From Polaribacter butkevichii (lineage in GTDB: Bacteria > Bacteroidota > Bacteroidia > Flavobacteriales > Flavobacteriaceae), in NCBI RefSeq assembly GCF_038024105.1, contig NZ_CP150661.1, positions 1,068,501 to 1,132,500 on the forward strand: DNA of 64,000 bases, in the 5' to 3' direction. The notes under the pieces were generated by a model. It saw nothing but the letters and a program-made list of their open reading frames with translations, did not search any database and was not told where the DNA came from. Position numbers and translations under genes: made by a program. Shown here piece after piece: positions 43,638-54,802 of this stretch. Position 1 is the stretch's first letter. Every line of letters starts with the position of its first letter.

Positions 43638-45413
43638 ATGGCAGTAGAAATTACAAGATTATTCGATTTTCCTTATTATCAATTAGAAACCTATAATTTA
43701 GAAAAAGCGTTTACATCTAAAATAAATGGTAGCTGGAAATCTATTACAACACAAGAATATGTAGATCAAGCCAACCGAATTAGTCGAGGATTAATTAATC
43801 TAGGCATAAAGCCTAACGATAAAATTGCCGTAATTTCATCTACAAATAGAACAGAATGGAATATTTTAGATATCGGAGTTTTACAAACAGGAGCACAAAA
43901 TGTACCTATTTACCCTACTATTTCGGAAGAAGATTACGCATATATTTTAAACCACTCTGAGGCAATTTATTGTTTTGTTTCAGATAAAGATGTTTTAAAA
44001 AAGGTAAATAAAATAAAAAAAGAAACCAATTTAATAGCTGTTTATACTTTTGATGATATTAAAGGTGAAAAAAGTTGGAATGAAATTATAGAATCTGGAA
44101 AAGATAAAAGCAATCAACATATCCTTGACGAAAGAAAAAACAATGTAAAAACAGATGATTTAGCTACTTTAATTTACACATCTGGTACAACAGGTAAACC
44201 TAAAGGTGTAATGCTTTCTCATAAAAATATTGTTAGCAATGTTTTAAGTTCAGAAAAACGGGTACCGTTTGATTATGGTAAATCTGTAGGTTTAAGTTTT
44301 TTACCTATTTGCCATATTTTTGAACGCATGATTTTATATTTATATCAATATTGTGGTGTTTCTATTTATTTTGCTGAATCTATTGAAAAACTTGCCGAAA
44401 ATGCACAAGAAGTAAAACCACACGTTATGACCGCCGTACCACGTTTGTACGAAAAAATTTATGATAAAATAATTTTAAAAGGAGAAACGTTAACGGGGTT
44501 TAAAAAAGGGTTGTTCTTTTGGGCTGTAAATTTAGGTTTAAAATACGAACCGTATGGAGTAAACGGTTGGTGGTATGAACTACAATTAAAGTTAGCTAGA
44601 AAATTAATTTTTTCTAAATGGCAAGCCGTTTTAGGTGGTAAATTAAAATTAATGGTATCTGGTAGTGCAGCATTACAACCAAGATTAACACGAGTTTTTG
44701 CAGCAGCAGGAATGCCAATAATGGAAGGTTATGGTCTTTCTGAAACATCGCCTGTAATCTCTGTTAACGACGAAAGAAATGGAGGTTTTAAAGTTGCAAC
44801 TGTAGGTAAAATTATTGATGGTATTGATGTAAAAATTGCAGAGAATGGCGAAATTTTAATAAAAGGCCCTAATGTAATGTTAGGATATTACAAAGACGAT
44901 GAAAGAACCGCAAACGTAATAAAAGGTGATTATTTTTACTCCGGTGATAAGGGAGAATTTGATTCTGATGGCTTTTTAAAAATTACTGGACGAACTAAAG
45001 AAATGTTTAAAACTTCTGGAGGTAAATATGTAGTTCCACCATTATTAGAAGGAGAACTTAAACAATCTTTATTTATAGAACAGGTAATGGTTATTGGTGA
45101 AGGTGAAAAAATGCCCGCAGCTTTTATTCAACCAAATTTTGATTTCATTAAAGAATGGATTCATCATAAAAACTTAAATATTGGTACTACAAATAAAGAA
45201 ATAGTAGCTTCTGACATCGTTATAAAACGTATTCAAAAAGAAGTAGATAAATGTAATAAAAACTTTGGTAAATGGGAACAAATAAAACGTTTTGAACTTA
45301 CACCAGAAGTTTGGTCTATAGAAGATGGTCATTTAACACCAACCATGAAAATGAAACGAGCAGTTATTAAAGAAATCTATAAAGATTTATTCGATAAAAT
45401 TTATAGATCATAA
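43638..45413 (+). CDS. Long-chain fatty acid-CoA ligase (AMP-forming)
   Basis: A 591-residue ANL-superfamily enzyme of the FadD/long-chain acyl-CoA synthetase type. The ATP/AMP loop is LIYTSGTTGKPKGVMLSH (about residues 178-195). PIMEGYGLSETSPVISVN forms the A5-type motif, YYSGDKGEFDSDGFLKITGRTKEMFKTSGGKYV the hinge and acyl-chain-gate region, and TMKMKR near the C-terminus includes the conserved catalytic lysine. It activates fatty acids for beta-oxidation or lipid synthesis in the cytoplasm. It is transcribed alone and is followed by a terminator. Confidence 0.92.
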   Translation: MAVEITRLFDFPYYQLETYNLEKAFTSKINGSWKSITTQEYVDQANRISRGLINLGIKPNDKIAVISSTNRTEWNILDIGVLQTGAQNVPIYPTISEEDYAYILNHSEAIYCFVSDKDVLKKVNKIKKETNLIAVYTFDDIKGEKSWNEIIESGKDKSNQHILDERKNNVKTDDLATLIYTSGTTGKPKGVMLSHKNIVSNVLSSEKRVPFDYGKSVGLSFLPICHIFERMILYLYQYCGVSIYFAESIEKLAENAQEVKPHVMTAVPRLYEKIYDKIILKGETLTGFKKGLFFWAVNLGLKYEPYGVNGWWYELQLKLARKLIFSKWQAVLGGKLKLMVSGSAALQPRLTRVFAAAGMPIMEGYGLSETSPVISVNDERNGGFKVATVGKIIDGIDVKIAENGEILIKGPNVMLGYYKDDERTANVIKGDYFYSGDKGEFDSDGFLKITGRTKEMFKTSGGKYVVPPLLEGELKQSLFIEQVMVIGEGEKMPAAFIQPNFDFIKEWIHHKNLNIGTTNKEIVASDIVIKRIQKEVDKCNKNFGKWEQIKRFELTPEVWSIEDGHLTPTMKMKRAVIKEIYKDLFDKIYRS

Positions 45414-45433
45414 AATTTATTATTTAAAAAGAT

Positions 45434-45459
45434 AGCCTAGATTAAATTCTAGGCTTTTT
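45434..45459 (+). terminator. Terminator after the acyl-CoA synthetase gene
   Basis: Arms AGCCTAG (45434-45440) and CTAGGCT (45449-45455) with an 8-base loop and a T tract to 45459. Confidence 0.85.
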
Positions 45460-45786
45460 GTTTGAAACAAAATAAAGTATTGTGCAATTAATAATACTTC
45501 TTTTGAAATTAACTTAAACATTTATTTTAGAGCATAAAAAATTATACTATCTATAAAAAGATAGTAAAATAAATTAATTAAAACTGTAAATTGTTTAACT
45601 TACATTAGAAAAAAGGTCTAATTCAACTTTTTAGCTATAGTTTTACAAAACCTTTTGTAAATTAACGCTTTAAATAATTTAAATGAGATTTTAGTGATAC
45701 TTTTTGGGTAAATTGTTTTAGCTGTTTTTTAATATTTTAATATTTTTACTCTTTAAACTCAACCAACCTAATACCAATTAATTAAA
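45460..45786 (+). other. Upstream region of the HTCS gene
   Basis: A 327-bp AT-rich stretch without a gene. It has a 7-bp hairpin, ACTATCT / AGATAGT (45546-45552 with 45559-45565), and a TTGTGCAA palindrome near 45480. No convincing TAnnTTTG promoter is seen, though the regulator gene must be transcribed from here. Confidence 0.4.
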
Positions 45787-48700
45787 ATGATTAAATATTT
45801 TAAATTAACAACTTTTTTAATTTTTATTATTTGCTCTTTTAATTATTGTTTTTCTCAACAAATTTCTAATTTTAAATTTGTTGAAATAAAAGAAGGCATA
45901 ACAAAACGAGCTGTAACAGCAATAAAGCAAGATAAAGAAGGTTTCTTATGGTTTGGTACCAATGGAGCTGGTTTGTATCGTTATGACGGTATTACTTATA
46001 AATTGTATGAATACCATTGGGATAATTATAACTCTATAAATAGTGGATTTATAAACGCTATTTTTGAAGATAGTACAGGTAAATTATGGATAACTACCGA
46101 TGAAGGACTTAATTTATATAATAAAGAATCTGATAATTTTAAAAGAATAGATTTAAACAGTGCTTTTCCTGCAACAGAAAATTACTCCATTCAAATTAAA
46201 TCTATTGCAGAAGCAAATACAAAAGAACTTATTCTTGGTACTTATGGTCATGGTTTATTTCTGTTTAATAAATCTACCTATAAATCAAAAAAACTTCCTT
46301 TTACAAAATCACATCATAATGGTTTTTTAGTAAATTCAATTATTAAATTTAAAGAAAAAGATTTTTTTATAGGTACTTCAGAAGGTCTTTATCAATTTAA
46401 TTTTCTACCTAAAGAAAAAAAAACAAACACAAAACAACTAACTAAAAACCAGTTAATTGAATCTCAATACATTGATAGTAATGATAACTTGTGGATTGGA
46501 ACTCAAAGAAATGGCCTATTAAAAATAGATTTAAAAAAGCCTCAAAAAACAGTTTCTACCTATAATATTACAGATAAACGAATATTATCAATCACAGAAT
46601 TCGAAAACACAATTATTTGCGGAACAGAAAACGAAGGTTTAATTATAGTAAATAAAAATGGTAAAATTCTTAAACAATACCTCCATAATAAATTTGATGA
46701 CACTAGTTTAAAATCTAATTCAGTTTGGTCTTTATTAGTAGATAGAGAACAAAGAATTTGGTTAGGTTTTTATAATCAAGGTGTTTCTGTAATCGATAAA
46801 TTATATACTAAATTTAATACAATAGAATGTTTAAATAATAATACAAATTCTTTACAATCTAGTTCTGTTACAGGTATTAAAGAAGATAAACAACATAGAC
46901 TATGGATTACCACAGATGGTGGTGGTGTTGATGTTTTTAACAAAGAGAATGGCAAATTTATTCATATAAATAACAAAGAAACTTCTAAATATGGTAAAAT
47001 TTTAAGCAATGATGTTACCGCCATTTATATAGACAAAAAAGACCAGGTGTGGTTAGGTGCTTGGACCAGTGGTTTAACCAAGATTAATATAAAAACCAAA
47101 CAAAACATAAATTATTCTACCCAAAATAGTAATCTTAAATCAAATAGAGTTTTAAGTATACAAGAAGATTCTAAAGGTAAAATTTGGATTGGTACTTTTT
47201 TAAAAGGACTGCATTATTTAGACCCAAAAACCAATACAATTACACATTGTAATACCCAACCTTTTTTAGATTGGAATTTAAATGATGAAGATATACGTAG
47301 AGTTTTTGTAGACATAGATGATGATATATGGCTTGGAACCCTAAACGGGTTATTTCAAATTAAACAACTTAAAGACAACAAATTTCAAGTAATTTCTTTA
47401 CGAGATAAAATGTCTGTTAAGCTTAGAAACCATACAAGTACACACAGAATTCTATCTATTTATCAATCTAATGACAAACTTATCTGGATAGGAACCGATG
47501 GCGGAGGCTTATTTAGTTACAATAAAACCACAAAAAAATTTAATTGGTATAATAAAATAGACGGTTTTAACGAACTATACGTAAGCTCTATCATAGAAAG
47601 TAATAATAATAATATTTGGGTTGCGGGTACTGGCGGAATTACAAAATTAGACAGAAAAAACAATACCGCCTTTAATATTACTAAAGATGACGGTTTGTTA
47701 GCAAATGATTTTAATTATAATGCAGTCTTTAAAAATAGCCAAGGTAAACTCTACTTTGGTAATTATTTGGGAGTAAATTATTTTAATCCAGATAAATTAA
47801 AAAAGAATACAACAGAACCTAAATTGTTTTTTACTGATTTTAAATTATTTAATAAATCGGTTAAACCAAGTGATCAAAACTCTCCCCTATCTAAATCTAT
47901 CACCTACACAAAAAAAATAGTATTAAATAGTAATCAATCTGTATTTACCATAGATTATATAGGTTTAAATTATACGCGACCAGAAAAAAACAAATATGCC
48001 TATTTTATGGAAGGAGTAGATCCTGAATGGAATTTTGTAGGTAATGCTAAAAATGCTACCTATACTAATTTATCTCCCGGCAACTATACTTTTAACGTAA
48101 AAGCTGCCAATAATGATGGTGTGTGGAACAAAACACCTCTAAAACTTTATATTAAAATATTACCACCTTGGTACGCTAGTAACTTTGCTTATTTTTTATA
48201 CTTTTTAGTATTTTTAGCTTTGATGTTTTTAACAAACTGGCTGCTACAAGAGCGTTTTAAAGAAAAACAAGCCGTTGAATTTGAACGAGATAAAAGAATA
48301 CAAGAAGAAAAGTTAAACGATAAAAAATTACAATTTTTTACAAACATTTCTCACGAGTTTAGAACGCCACTAACCCTAATATTAAACCCTTTACAAGATT
48401 TAATAAAAGATAAAAATCTTAATTTACCTACGGCAGCAAACGAAAAACTACAAATTGTACAAAAAAATGCAGATAGATTAAATAGACTGATTAATGAACT
48501 GATGGATTTTAGAAAACTAAAATTTAATAAAATTAGTTTACAATCTAAAAATATAGAAATAGTAAGTTTTGTTAAAGATTTAGTTAGCCATTTTAAGCAA
48601 GAAGCTTCTCATAGAAAAATAGATTTAGTGTTTACTTCTAACGAAGACCTTTTTACATCATACATAGACAAAGAAATGATAGAAAAAGTTTTGTTTAACA

Positions 48701-49902
48701 TTATTTCTAACGCTTTTAAAGTAACTCCAGATAAAGGTAAAATTATTATTTCCGCTCAAAAAACCAAAAAACCAGTTTACTTAGAACTGTTTAACGAAAT
48801 TAAAAAAGTAGAAGCCTTTGAAATTGTAGTGCAAGACACAGGAGCAGGATTAAATAAAAAAGAACTCACAAAAATATTTGAACGTTTTTATCAGTTAAAT
48901 AAATTAAATAAAGGTTATTACGGTAGTACCGGTATTGGTTTAGAAGTAGTTAAAGATTTTGTAGAACTACATAAAGGAAAAATAGACGTAAGTAGTAAAG
49001 TTAACGAGGGTACAAAGTTTAAAGTAACACTACCTTTAATAACAGAACATGTAGAAGTTAAAGAAGAAATAAATAACGAAGAACTTACAGAAAACATTAA
49101 TGATAATCAAACTAATATCATTCCAGAAAATGAAATTGCAAAAATACAAGAATCTGATAATAAATCTTATACAGTTTTAATTGTTGAAGATAATATTGAA
49201 TTATCTCACTATTTAAAATCATCATTAAGTCCTTTTTATAAAATAATAACAGCCTCAAATGGTAAAATAGGTTTAGAAAAAGCAATTTCTAAATTACCAG
49301 ACATTATTTTAACAGACCTTGTTATGCCAGAAATGGATGGAATTGCTTTATGTAAAGCCGTTAAAACAAACATAAAAACAAGTCATATTCCGTTACTTAT
49401 GCTTACTGCAAAATCTATGATCGAAGACAAAATAAAAGGAATAGATTCTGGTGCAGATGCATATATTAGCAAACCATTTAATATGGAATTCTTAAAATCT
49501 ACATTATGTCAATTACTATCTAGTAGACAAATAATGTTTAATAAATTTTATACAGGCGTATCTAATAAAACACAAGAAAAAACTACTTCTTTAGACAATA
49601 AGTTTATACAAAAACTATTAAAATACATAGAAAACCATATAGATGATGCAGACTTAAGTGCAGAAATACTTGCAAAACAAATGTTTTTAAGTAGAAGTCA
49701 ACTATATAGAAAATTAAAAACACTTACAGGCACATCTGTAAATGAATTTATTAGAAATGTACGCTTAGAAAAAGCAAAACAATTGCTAGAGACAAAACAA
49801 TTTTCAATTAGTGAAATTACCTTTAAAGTTGGCTTTTCTTCTCCTTCTTATTTTACCAAATGTTTTAAAAAACGATTTAGAAAATTACCAACTGAAGTTT
49901 AA
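45787..49902 (+). CDS. Hybrid two-component system (HTCS) sensor-regulator of the xylan locus
   Basis: A 1371-residue single-protein signalling system. A signal peptide (to FNYCFSQ) precedes two periplasmic seven-bladed propellers made of Reg_prop repeats (FLWFGTNGAGLYRY, LWITTDEGLNLY, IWIGTFLKGLHYL, etc., about 30-720), a Y_Y_Y domain, and a membrane helix (about 799-822). Cytoplasmic parts are HisKA with NISHEFRTPL (His856), an HATPase with NAFKVTPDKG and DTGAGLNKKE, a receiver with LTDLVMPEMDG (Asp1177), and an AraC-type HTH at the end. In characterised systems the sensor binds oligosaccharide released from the target glycan and activates the adjacent locus; xylo-oligosaccharide is inferred here. 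Confidence 0.95.
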   Translation: MIKYFKLTTFLIFIICSFNYCFSQQISNFKFVEIKEGITKRAVTAIKQDKEGFLWFGTNGAGLYRYDGITYKLYEYHWDNYNSINSGFINAIFEDSTGKLWITTDEGLNLYNKESDNFKRIDLNSAFPATENYSIQIKSIAEANTKELILGTYGHGLFLFNKSTYKSKKLPFTKSHHNGFLVNSIIKFKEKDFFIGTSEGLYQFNFLPKEKKTNTKQLTKNQLIESQYIDSNDNLWIGTQRNGLLKIDLKKPQKTVSTYNITDKRILSITEFENTIICGTENEGLIIVNKNGKILKQYLHNKFDDTSLKSNSVWSLLVDREQRIWLGFYNQGVSVIDKLYTKFNTIECLNNNTNSLQSSSVTGIKEDKQHRLWITTDGGGVDVFNKENGKFIHINNKETSKYGKILSNDVTAIYIDKKDQVWLGAWTSGLTKINIKTKQNINYSTQNSNLKSNRVLSIQEDSKGKIWIGTFLKGLHYLDPKTNTITHCNTQPFLDWNLNDEDIRRVFVDIDDDIWLGTLNGLFQIKQLKDNKFQVISLRDKMSVKLRNHTSTHRILSIYQSNDKLIWIGTDGGGLFSYNKTTKKFNWYNKIDGFNELYVSSIIESNNNNIWVAGTGGITKLDRKNNTAFNITKDDGLLANDFNYNAVFKNSQGKLYFGNYLGVNYFNPDKLKKNTTEPKLFFTDFKLFNKSVKPSDQNSPLSKSITYTKKIVLNSNQSVFTIDYIGLNYTRPEKNKYAYFMEGVDPEWNFVGNAKNATYTNLSPGNYTFNVKAANNDGVWNKTPLKLYIKILPPWYASNFAYFLYFLVFLALMFLTNWLLQERFKEKQAVEFERDKRIQEEKLNDKKLQFFTNISHEFRTPLTLILNPLQDLIKDKNLNLPTAANEKLQIVQKNADRLNRLINELMDFRKLKFNKISLQSKNIEIVSFVKDLVSHFKQEASHRKIDLVFTSNEDLFTSYIDKEMIEKVLFNIISNAFKVTPDKGKIIISAQKTKKPVYLELFNEIKKVEAFEIVVQDTGAGLNKKELTKIFERFYQLNKLNKGYYGSTGIGLEVVKDFVELHKGKIDVSSKVNEGTKFKVTLPLITEHVEVKEEINNEELTENINDNQTNIIPENEIAKIQESDNKSYTVLIVEDNIELSHYLKSSLSPFYKIITASNGKIGLEKAISKLPDIILTDLVMPEMDGIALCKAVKTNIKTSHIPLLMLTAKSMIEDKIKGIDSGADAYISKPFNMEFLKSTLCQLLSSRQIMFNKFYTGVSNKTQEKTTSLDNKFIQKLLKYIENHIDDADLSAEILAKQMFLSRSQLYRKLKTLTGTSVNEFIRNVRLEKAKQLLETKQFSISEITFKVGFSSPSYFTKCFKKRFRKLPTEV

Positions 49903-50105
49903 AATTATACTATTTAGGGATATAATAGTAACAACAAACACCCTTAACAACCTATACAACAACACTTTAATAATAAAGAGACAATAGTACCATTGAATGC
50001 ATCAAAAATGTTAAAATTTACTTTTTAATAAATATACCTTTAATCTGAATTTAAAGAAAACGATTTAGTAAAATTGCTATTCTATATTCAAAACAAGTTT
50101 ATTTA
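49903..50105 (+). promoter_or_regulatory. Probable HTCS-controlled promoter region of the xylan locus
   Basis: A 203-bp gap between regulator and susC. TAAAATTG near 50071 is one mismatch from TAnnTTTG. No clear operator repeat is visible by eye. Placement before the first transport gene makes this the likely site of HTCS binding. Confidence 0.35.
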
Positions 50106-53100
50106 ATGAAAAGTAAAAATTTAATTATGAACAAAAAAATGGTAAAAAAATTATTTTTTCTGATGATATTATTATCCGGAAGCGTAATTTTTGGTCAAAC
50201 TGTAACAGGTAAGGTTAGTACTAAAGGAGAACCCTTACCAGGTGCTAGTATTTTAGTAAAAGGAACCAATAACGGAGCTATAACTGATTTTGACGGAAAT
50301 TATACATTAAAAAATGTTTCTGCTACAGCAACATTAATCGTTACTTACATAGGTTATAAAACTCAAGAAGAAAATGTAAATGGTAAAAAAATACTTAATT
50401 TTAATTTAATAGAAGATGCAGAATCTTTAGAAGAAATAGTAATAATTGGTTATGGTGCTGTAAGGAAAAGTGATTTAACCGGTGCTATATCAACAGTAAA
50501 ATCTGATGCATTAGAAGATCAACCTTTTACAGGTGCAGATCAAGCTTTACAAGGTAAAGTTGCCGGGGTAACAGTAATGCAAAATTCTGGTGCTCCAGGT
50601 GGGGGTGTTTCTGTTAGGGTGCGTGGTATAACCTCTTTAACAGGTAATAATGAGCCTTTATATGTAATAGATGGTGTACCTGTAGAAGCAGATTCTAATA
50701 ATGATTCTTTTTCTTTCTCTTCTTTAGGAGGTGGTAATGGGCAAACTAAAGTAAGTGCATTATCAAACATAAATCCTTCAGATATAGAATCTATGCAAGT
50801 TTTAAAAGACGCTTCTGCAACTGCAATTTACGGTTCTAGAGCATCTAATGGTGTAGTTTTAATTACAACAAAAAAAGGTAAAGATGGTAAATCAACCATA
50901 AGTTATGAGTCTTATATTGGTTTTCAAAGTACTCCTACTTACTTAGATTTAATGAATCTACAAGAATATGCTGAGTTCTATAAAGAAATTGCAGCGGTTC
51001 GTGGACAATCTGTTCCTTTAGAATTGCAAAACCCTGCTTTATTAGGGAGTGGTACAAATTGGCAAAAAGAAATTTTTAGATCTGCACCAATTATGAATCA
51101 TCAAATATCTGTTAATGGTGGTAATGAAAAAACAAAATTTTATACTTCTATCAACTACTTTGAGCAAGATGGTATTGTTATAAATTCTGATTTTAATAGA
51201 GTTTCTATGCGTTTAAATGTAGACCATAAAGTAAATGACTGGTTTAAAGTTGGTAACAACCTTACCTTTAGTAAATCTAGAGAACATATTACTTTTAATG
51301 ATGATGAAAGTGGTGTAATTAGTAGTGCTGTTAGGCAATCGCCTGTAATACCTGTTAAATATTCCGATGGAAATTGGGGTGGTCCTACAGATGTTTCTGG
51401 TGTTGGTAATGGTAGAAATCCTGTTGCATGGTCAGAAATTAGAAACAATCAATTAGATCGTTTTAAAATTAATGGTAATTTGTTTGGAGAACTTACTTTA
51501 AAAAAAGATTTAACCTTTAGAACAGAATTAGGTTACGATTATAATACAAGTAAAGTAGCTGTATTTAACCCTACTTACGAAATGGGAACCGAAATTAACA
51601 CAGTTGCTACTTCTGCTAAGTCTAATTCAGATAGTTTTTATTGGATCTTTAAAAATTATTTAAACTACAATAAAAGTTTAGGACTCCATTCTATTAATGC
51701 AATGATTGGGCAAGAAGCACAAGAATCTAAATACGAAAATGTAAGTTTAAGTAGAAGAGACTTTTTAACAAATGATGTTACTACCATAAATTTAGGTGAT
51801 GCAGAAACTGCTAGAAATGGTAACGCTAAAGGTACCTGGAGCTTAATGTCTTATTTTGGACGTTTAAATTATGCTTTTGATGGTAAATATTTACTAACAG
51901 CTACAATGCGTGCCGATGCTTCATCTAACTTTGGTAGCAATAATAAATGGGGGTACTTCCCTTCTTTCTCTGCCGCTTGGGTGTTAAGTAAAGAGAAATT
52001 TATGGAAACTACAAATGACATCATCAGTTTAGCTAAAATTAGAATTGGTTATGGTGAGGTAGGAAACCAAAATATTGGAGGTTATAAATATGGTGCTGCA
52101 TTAAGAAATGTTAATACAGCTTATGGTACTGGTTTTACCCAACTAAATATTGCAAACCCAGATGTAAAATGGGAGTCTACAAAATCTACAAACCTTGGTT
52201 TAGAACTAGGTTTTATAGACAACCGTATTTCTTTAGATGTTGATTTATACAAAAAAACATCTGCAGATTTCTTATTTCAAGAGCCTTTACCTAGTTATTT
52301 AGGTGCTTATAATGTTGCTAGCTATTTAGGCCTACAACCTCCTTTTGTTAATTTAGGTGAAATGGAAAACAAAGGAATCGATATTAAATTAACTACTAGA
52401 AACATTGCTAAAGAAAACTTTAATTGGACTTCTTCTTTTGTATTCTCTAAATACAAAAACAAATTAGTTTCATTATCTAATGATAATTCAGCAATATTTC
52501 AAACTATAGAATTTAACAACACAATAACCAAAACAGCTGTTGGTCAACCAGTAGGTCTTTATTATGGTTATGTTTCTGACGGATTATTTCAAACAGAAGA
52601 AGAATTATACGCAAGTCCATCTCAAGGAGATATTAATAAAGACACAGGTATTTGGTTAGGTGATATTAAATGGAAAGATATAAATGAAGATGGTAAAATT
52701 GATGATGCTGATAAAACCTTTATCGGAAATCCTCATCCAGATTTTACATTTAGTATTTCTAATAATTTAAACTATAAAAATTGGGATTTAAGTATTTCTA
52801 TGAATGGTTCTTACGGAAACGATGTTTATAACTGGACTCGTAAATTAACTGAAGGAATGCTAGAGTTAAACGGAAATCAATCTAAAGTTATAAAAAACAG
52901 ATTTATAGAAGGTGTAAATACAAATACCACCACACCTAGATTTGTGTTTGGAGACCCTAACGGAAATGCAGGCGTTTCTGATAGATTTATTGAAGATGGT
53001 TCTTATTTAAGAATTCAAAACCTAACATTAGGGTACACAATACCTTCTAATTTACTAACTAATCAAAACTTAATAAGTAAAGTAAGACTTTATACAACCA

Positions 53101-53246
53101 TTCAAAATTTATACACTTTTACAAACTACTCTGGGTACGATCCTGAAATTGGTGCATATAACCAAAATTCTATGATGATGGGTATAGACAACGGTAGGTA
53201 TCCTATTCCTAGAACATATATGCTTGGAGTAAAAGTTGAATTTTAA
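50106..53246 (+). CDS. susC: SusC-like TonB-dependent outer-membrane transporter
   Basis: A 1046-residue transporter. The signal peptide ends about GSVIFGQ; ATG codons at 50106, 50127 and 50139 are all possible starts. Residues about 31-105 are the carboxypeptidase-regulatory-like domain (VTGKVSTKGEPLPGASILVKG, DFDGNYTL). Then come a TonB-box region EEIVIIGYG, the plug with GVSVRVRGITSLTG and VLKDASATAIYGSRASNGVV, and a 22-strand barrel ending in VKVEF with terminal Phe. It forms the import barrel for xylo-oligosaccharides with the SusD lid, powered by TonB. susD follows after 19 bases. Confidence 0.95.
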   Translation: MKSKNLIMNKKMVKKLFFLMILLSGSVIFGQTVTGKVSTKGEPLPGASILVKGTNNGAITDFDGNYTLKNVSATATLIVTYIGYKTQEENVNGKKILNFNLIEDAESLEEIVIIGYGAVRKSDLTGAISTVKSDALEDQPFTGADQALQGKVAGVTVMQNSGAPGGGVSVRVRGITSLTGNNEPLYVIDGVPVEADSNNDSFSFSSLGGGNGQTKVSALSNINPSDIESMQVLKDASATAIYGSRASNGVVLITTKKGKDGKSTISYESYIGFQSTPTYLDLMNLQEYAEFYKEIAAVRGQSVPLELQNPALLGSGTNWQKEIFRSAPIMNHQISVNGGNEKTKFYTSINYFEQDGIVINSDFNRVSMRLNVDHKVNDWFKVGNNLTFSKSREHITFNDDESGVISSAVRQSPVIPVKYSDGNWGGPTDVSGVGNGRNPVAWSEIRNNQLDRFKINGNLFGELTLKKDLTFRTELGYDYNTSKVAVFNPTYEMGTEINTVATSAKSNSDSFYWIFKNYLNYNKSLGLHSINAMIGQEAQESKYENVSLSRRDFLTNDVTTINLGDAETARNGNAKGTWSLMSYFGRLNYAFDGKYLLTATMRADASSNFGSNNKWGYFPSFSAAWVLSKEKFMETTNDIISLAKIRIGYGEVGNQNIGGYKYGAALRNVNTAYGTGFTQLNIANPDVKWESTKSTNLGLELGFIDNRISLDVDLYKKTSADFLFQEPLPSYLGAYNVASYLGLQPPFVNLGEMENKGIDIKLTTRNIAKENFNWTSSFVFSKYKNKLVSLSNDNSAIFQTIEFNNTITKTAVGQPVGLYYGYVSDGLFQTEEELYASPSQGDINKDTGIWLGDIKWKDINEDGKIDDADKTFIGNPHPDFTFSISNNLNYKNWDLSISMNGSYGNDVYNWTRKLTEGMLELNGNQSKVIKNRFIEGVNTNTTTPRFVFGDPNGNAGVSDRFIEDGSYLRIQNLTLGYTIPSNLLTNQNLISKVRLYTTIQNLYTFTNYSGYDPEIGAYNQNSMMMGIDNGRYPIPRTYMLGVKVEF

Positions 53247-53265
53247 TTGAATAAAACATCATATT

Positions 53266-54792
53266 ATGAAACTAAATAAAATAATACTATTATTCACCTT
53301 ATTGTTTGCAATATCTTGTTCAGAAGATTTTGTAGAGCAATCACCTGAAGACGCAATAACTGTTGATAATTTTTTTAATACAGATCAGCAAGTTTTAAGC
53401 TCTGGAAGCCCTTTATATGGTTATCCTTGGTTTTACTTTAACGAAAAATTTTTAATTACAATAGGAGACTTATATGCAGGAAATGCAATTGGTAGCTACT
53501 CTGATTTAGCACAATTTGAAAATTTTACCGTAAACGGATCTAATCAATTTTCTAATGAAGGTTGGGATTCTTTATACAACGTAATTGCAAATGCAAATGT
53601 GTTAATACATAATTTAGAAACAAAAGTTGGCAGTAATGTCTCTCAAGAAGTTATCAATAAGGTAATGGGAGAAGCGTATTTTATGAGAGCAACTGCTTAT
53701 TTCTATTTGGTAAGAATCTGGGGGCCTGTACCTATTATATATTCTGTAGATCAAATTAATTCAAAAGAGCCTATCTACAAAAACAAAACAGAAGATATCT
53801 ATACCTTTTTAATTAAAGATTATGAAAAAGCATATAGCTTATTACCTACAACTTGGGATGCTAATAATGCAGGTCGTGTAACAAAATCTGCCTGTGATGG
53901 TATGTTAGCTAAAGTATATATTACTATGGGAGACTATGCCAAAGCTAATAATTACTCTACCAAAGTTATAAACAGTGGTTTGTATAATTTACTACCAAAT
54001 TATCAAGATTTATTTAACCCAATTTTTAACAATAATGCAGAATCTATTTTTGCTTTACAATGGGTAGCTTGTGGAGATTGGGGATTCCAAAATGCAAATC
54101 AAGCTTACTTAGCAGCTTCTCCAAAATTAACTCAAGTTGGTGATGGTTGGGCTACATTTCAACCAAGTATAGATTTAATGAATGCTTATGAAAATGGAGA
54201 TCTAAGACGTTATAGAACCATTATGGAACCAGGAAACTTTTATCCTGAATTGGTTACCGCAGAAGGTGGTTATACAGTACCAGATGATGGTATGACAAGT
54301 ACACTTGCCGGTTTTAGAAAATACGTAGTAGGATCGCCAGATGAAGGTAATGTTTGCTTTATGTCTACAGAAGTTAACACCAATATTTTACGTTACGCAG
54401 ACATTCTACTTATACATGCAGAAAGTATATTAGGTACAAGTACTTCTACTACAGATCAAGAAGCATTAGATGCTTTTAATGCGGTTAGAAAAAGAGCTGG
54501 ATTAGATGCTAAAACAGAAATAACTTCATCTGATATTTTTAATGAAAGAAGAATAGAGTTTGTTGTAGAGGGAGATTATTGGTTCGATTTGATAAGAAGA
54601 GACAGAACAGAAGCTATCGAAATTCTTTCTAATCAAGAAAGAGGAGTATATCAAGACAGAAACATAAACACTATTGCTTCTAAAAAAGTAACCCCTTCTC
54701 AAGCCGATTTTTTATTACCAATACCAAGTGCAGAAACAGCTAAAAATCCACTTTTATTAGAAGAACCCGTAGCTTTTGATTTTAACAATTAA
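53266..54792 (+). CDS. susD: SusD-like surface glycan-binding lipoprotein
   Basis: A 508-residue lipoprotein with lipobox LFAISC (Cys18) followed by SED, an acidic surface-export type signal. The body has the SusD pattern: SPEDAITVDNFFNTDQQ, GEAYFMRATAYFYLVRIWGPVPI, RVTKSACDGMLAKVYITMGDY (TPR helices) and, near the end, FNAVRKRAGLDAKT, NERRIEFVVEGDYWFDLIRRDR and LLPIPSAETAKNP. It caps the SusC barrel and hands glycan fragments to it. Intact, unlike the remnant at 39301. Confidence 0.95.
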   Translation: MKLNKIILLFTLLFAISCSEDFVEQSPEDAITVDNFFNTDQQVLSSGSPLYGYPWFYFNEKFLITIGDLYAGNAIGSYSDLAQFENFTVNGSNQFSNEGWDSLYNVIANANVLIHNLETKVGSNVSQEVINKVMGEAYFMRATAYFYLVRIWGPVPIIYSVDQINSKEPIYKNKTEDIYTFLIKDYEKAYSLLPTTWDANNAGRVTKSACDGMLAKVYITMGDYAKANNYSTKVINSGLYNLLPNYQDLFNPIFNNNAESIFALQWVACGDWGFQNANQAYLAASPKLTQVGDGWATFQPSIDLMNAYENGDLRRYRTIMEPGNFYPELVTAEGGYTVPDDGMTSTLAGFRKYVVGSPDEGNVCFMSTEVNTNILRYADILLIHAESILGTSTSTTDQEALDAFNAVRKRAGLDAKTEITSSDIFNERRIEFVVEGDYWFDLIRRDRTEAIEILSNQERGVYQDRNINTIASKKVTPSQADFLLPIPSAETAKNPLLLEEPVAFDFNN

Positions 54793-54802
54793 ATAAAAAA
54801 TT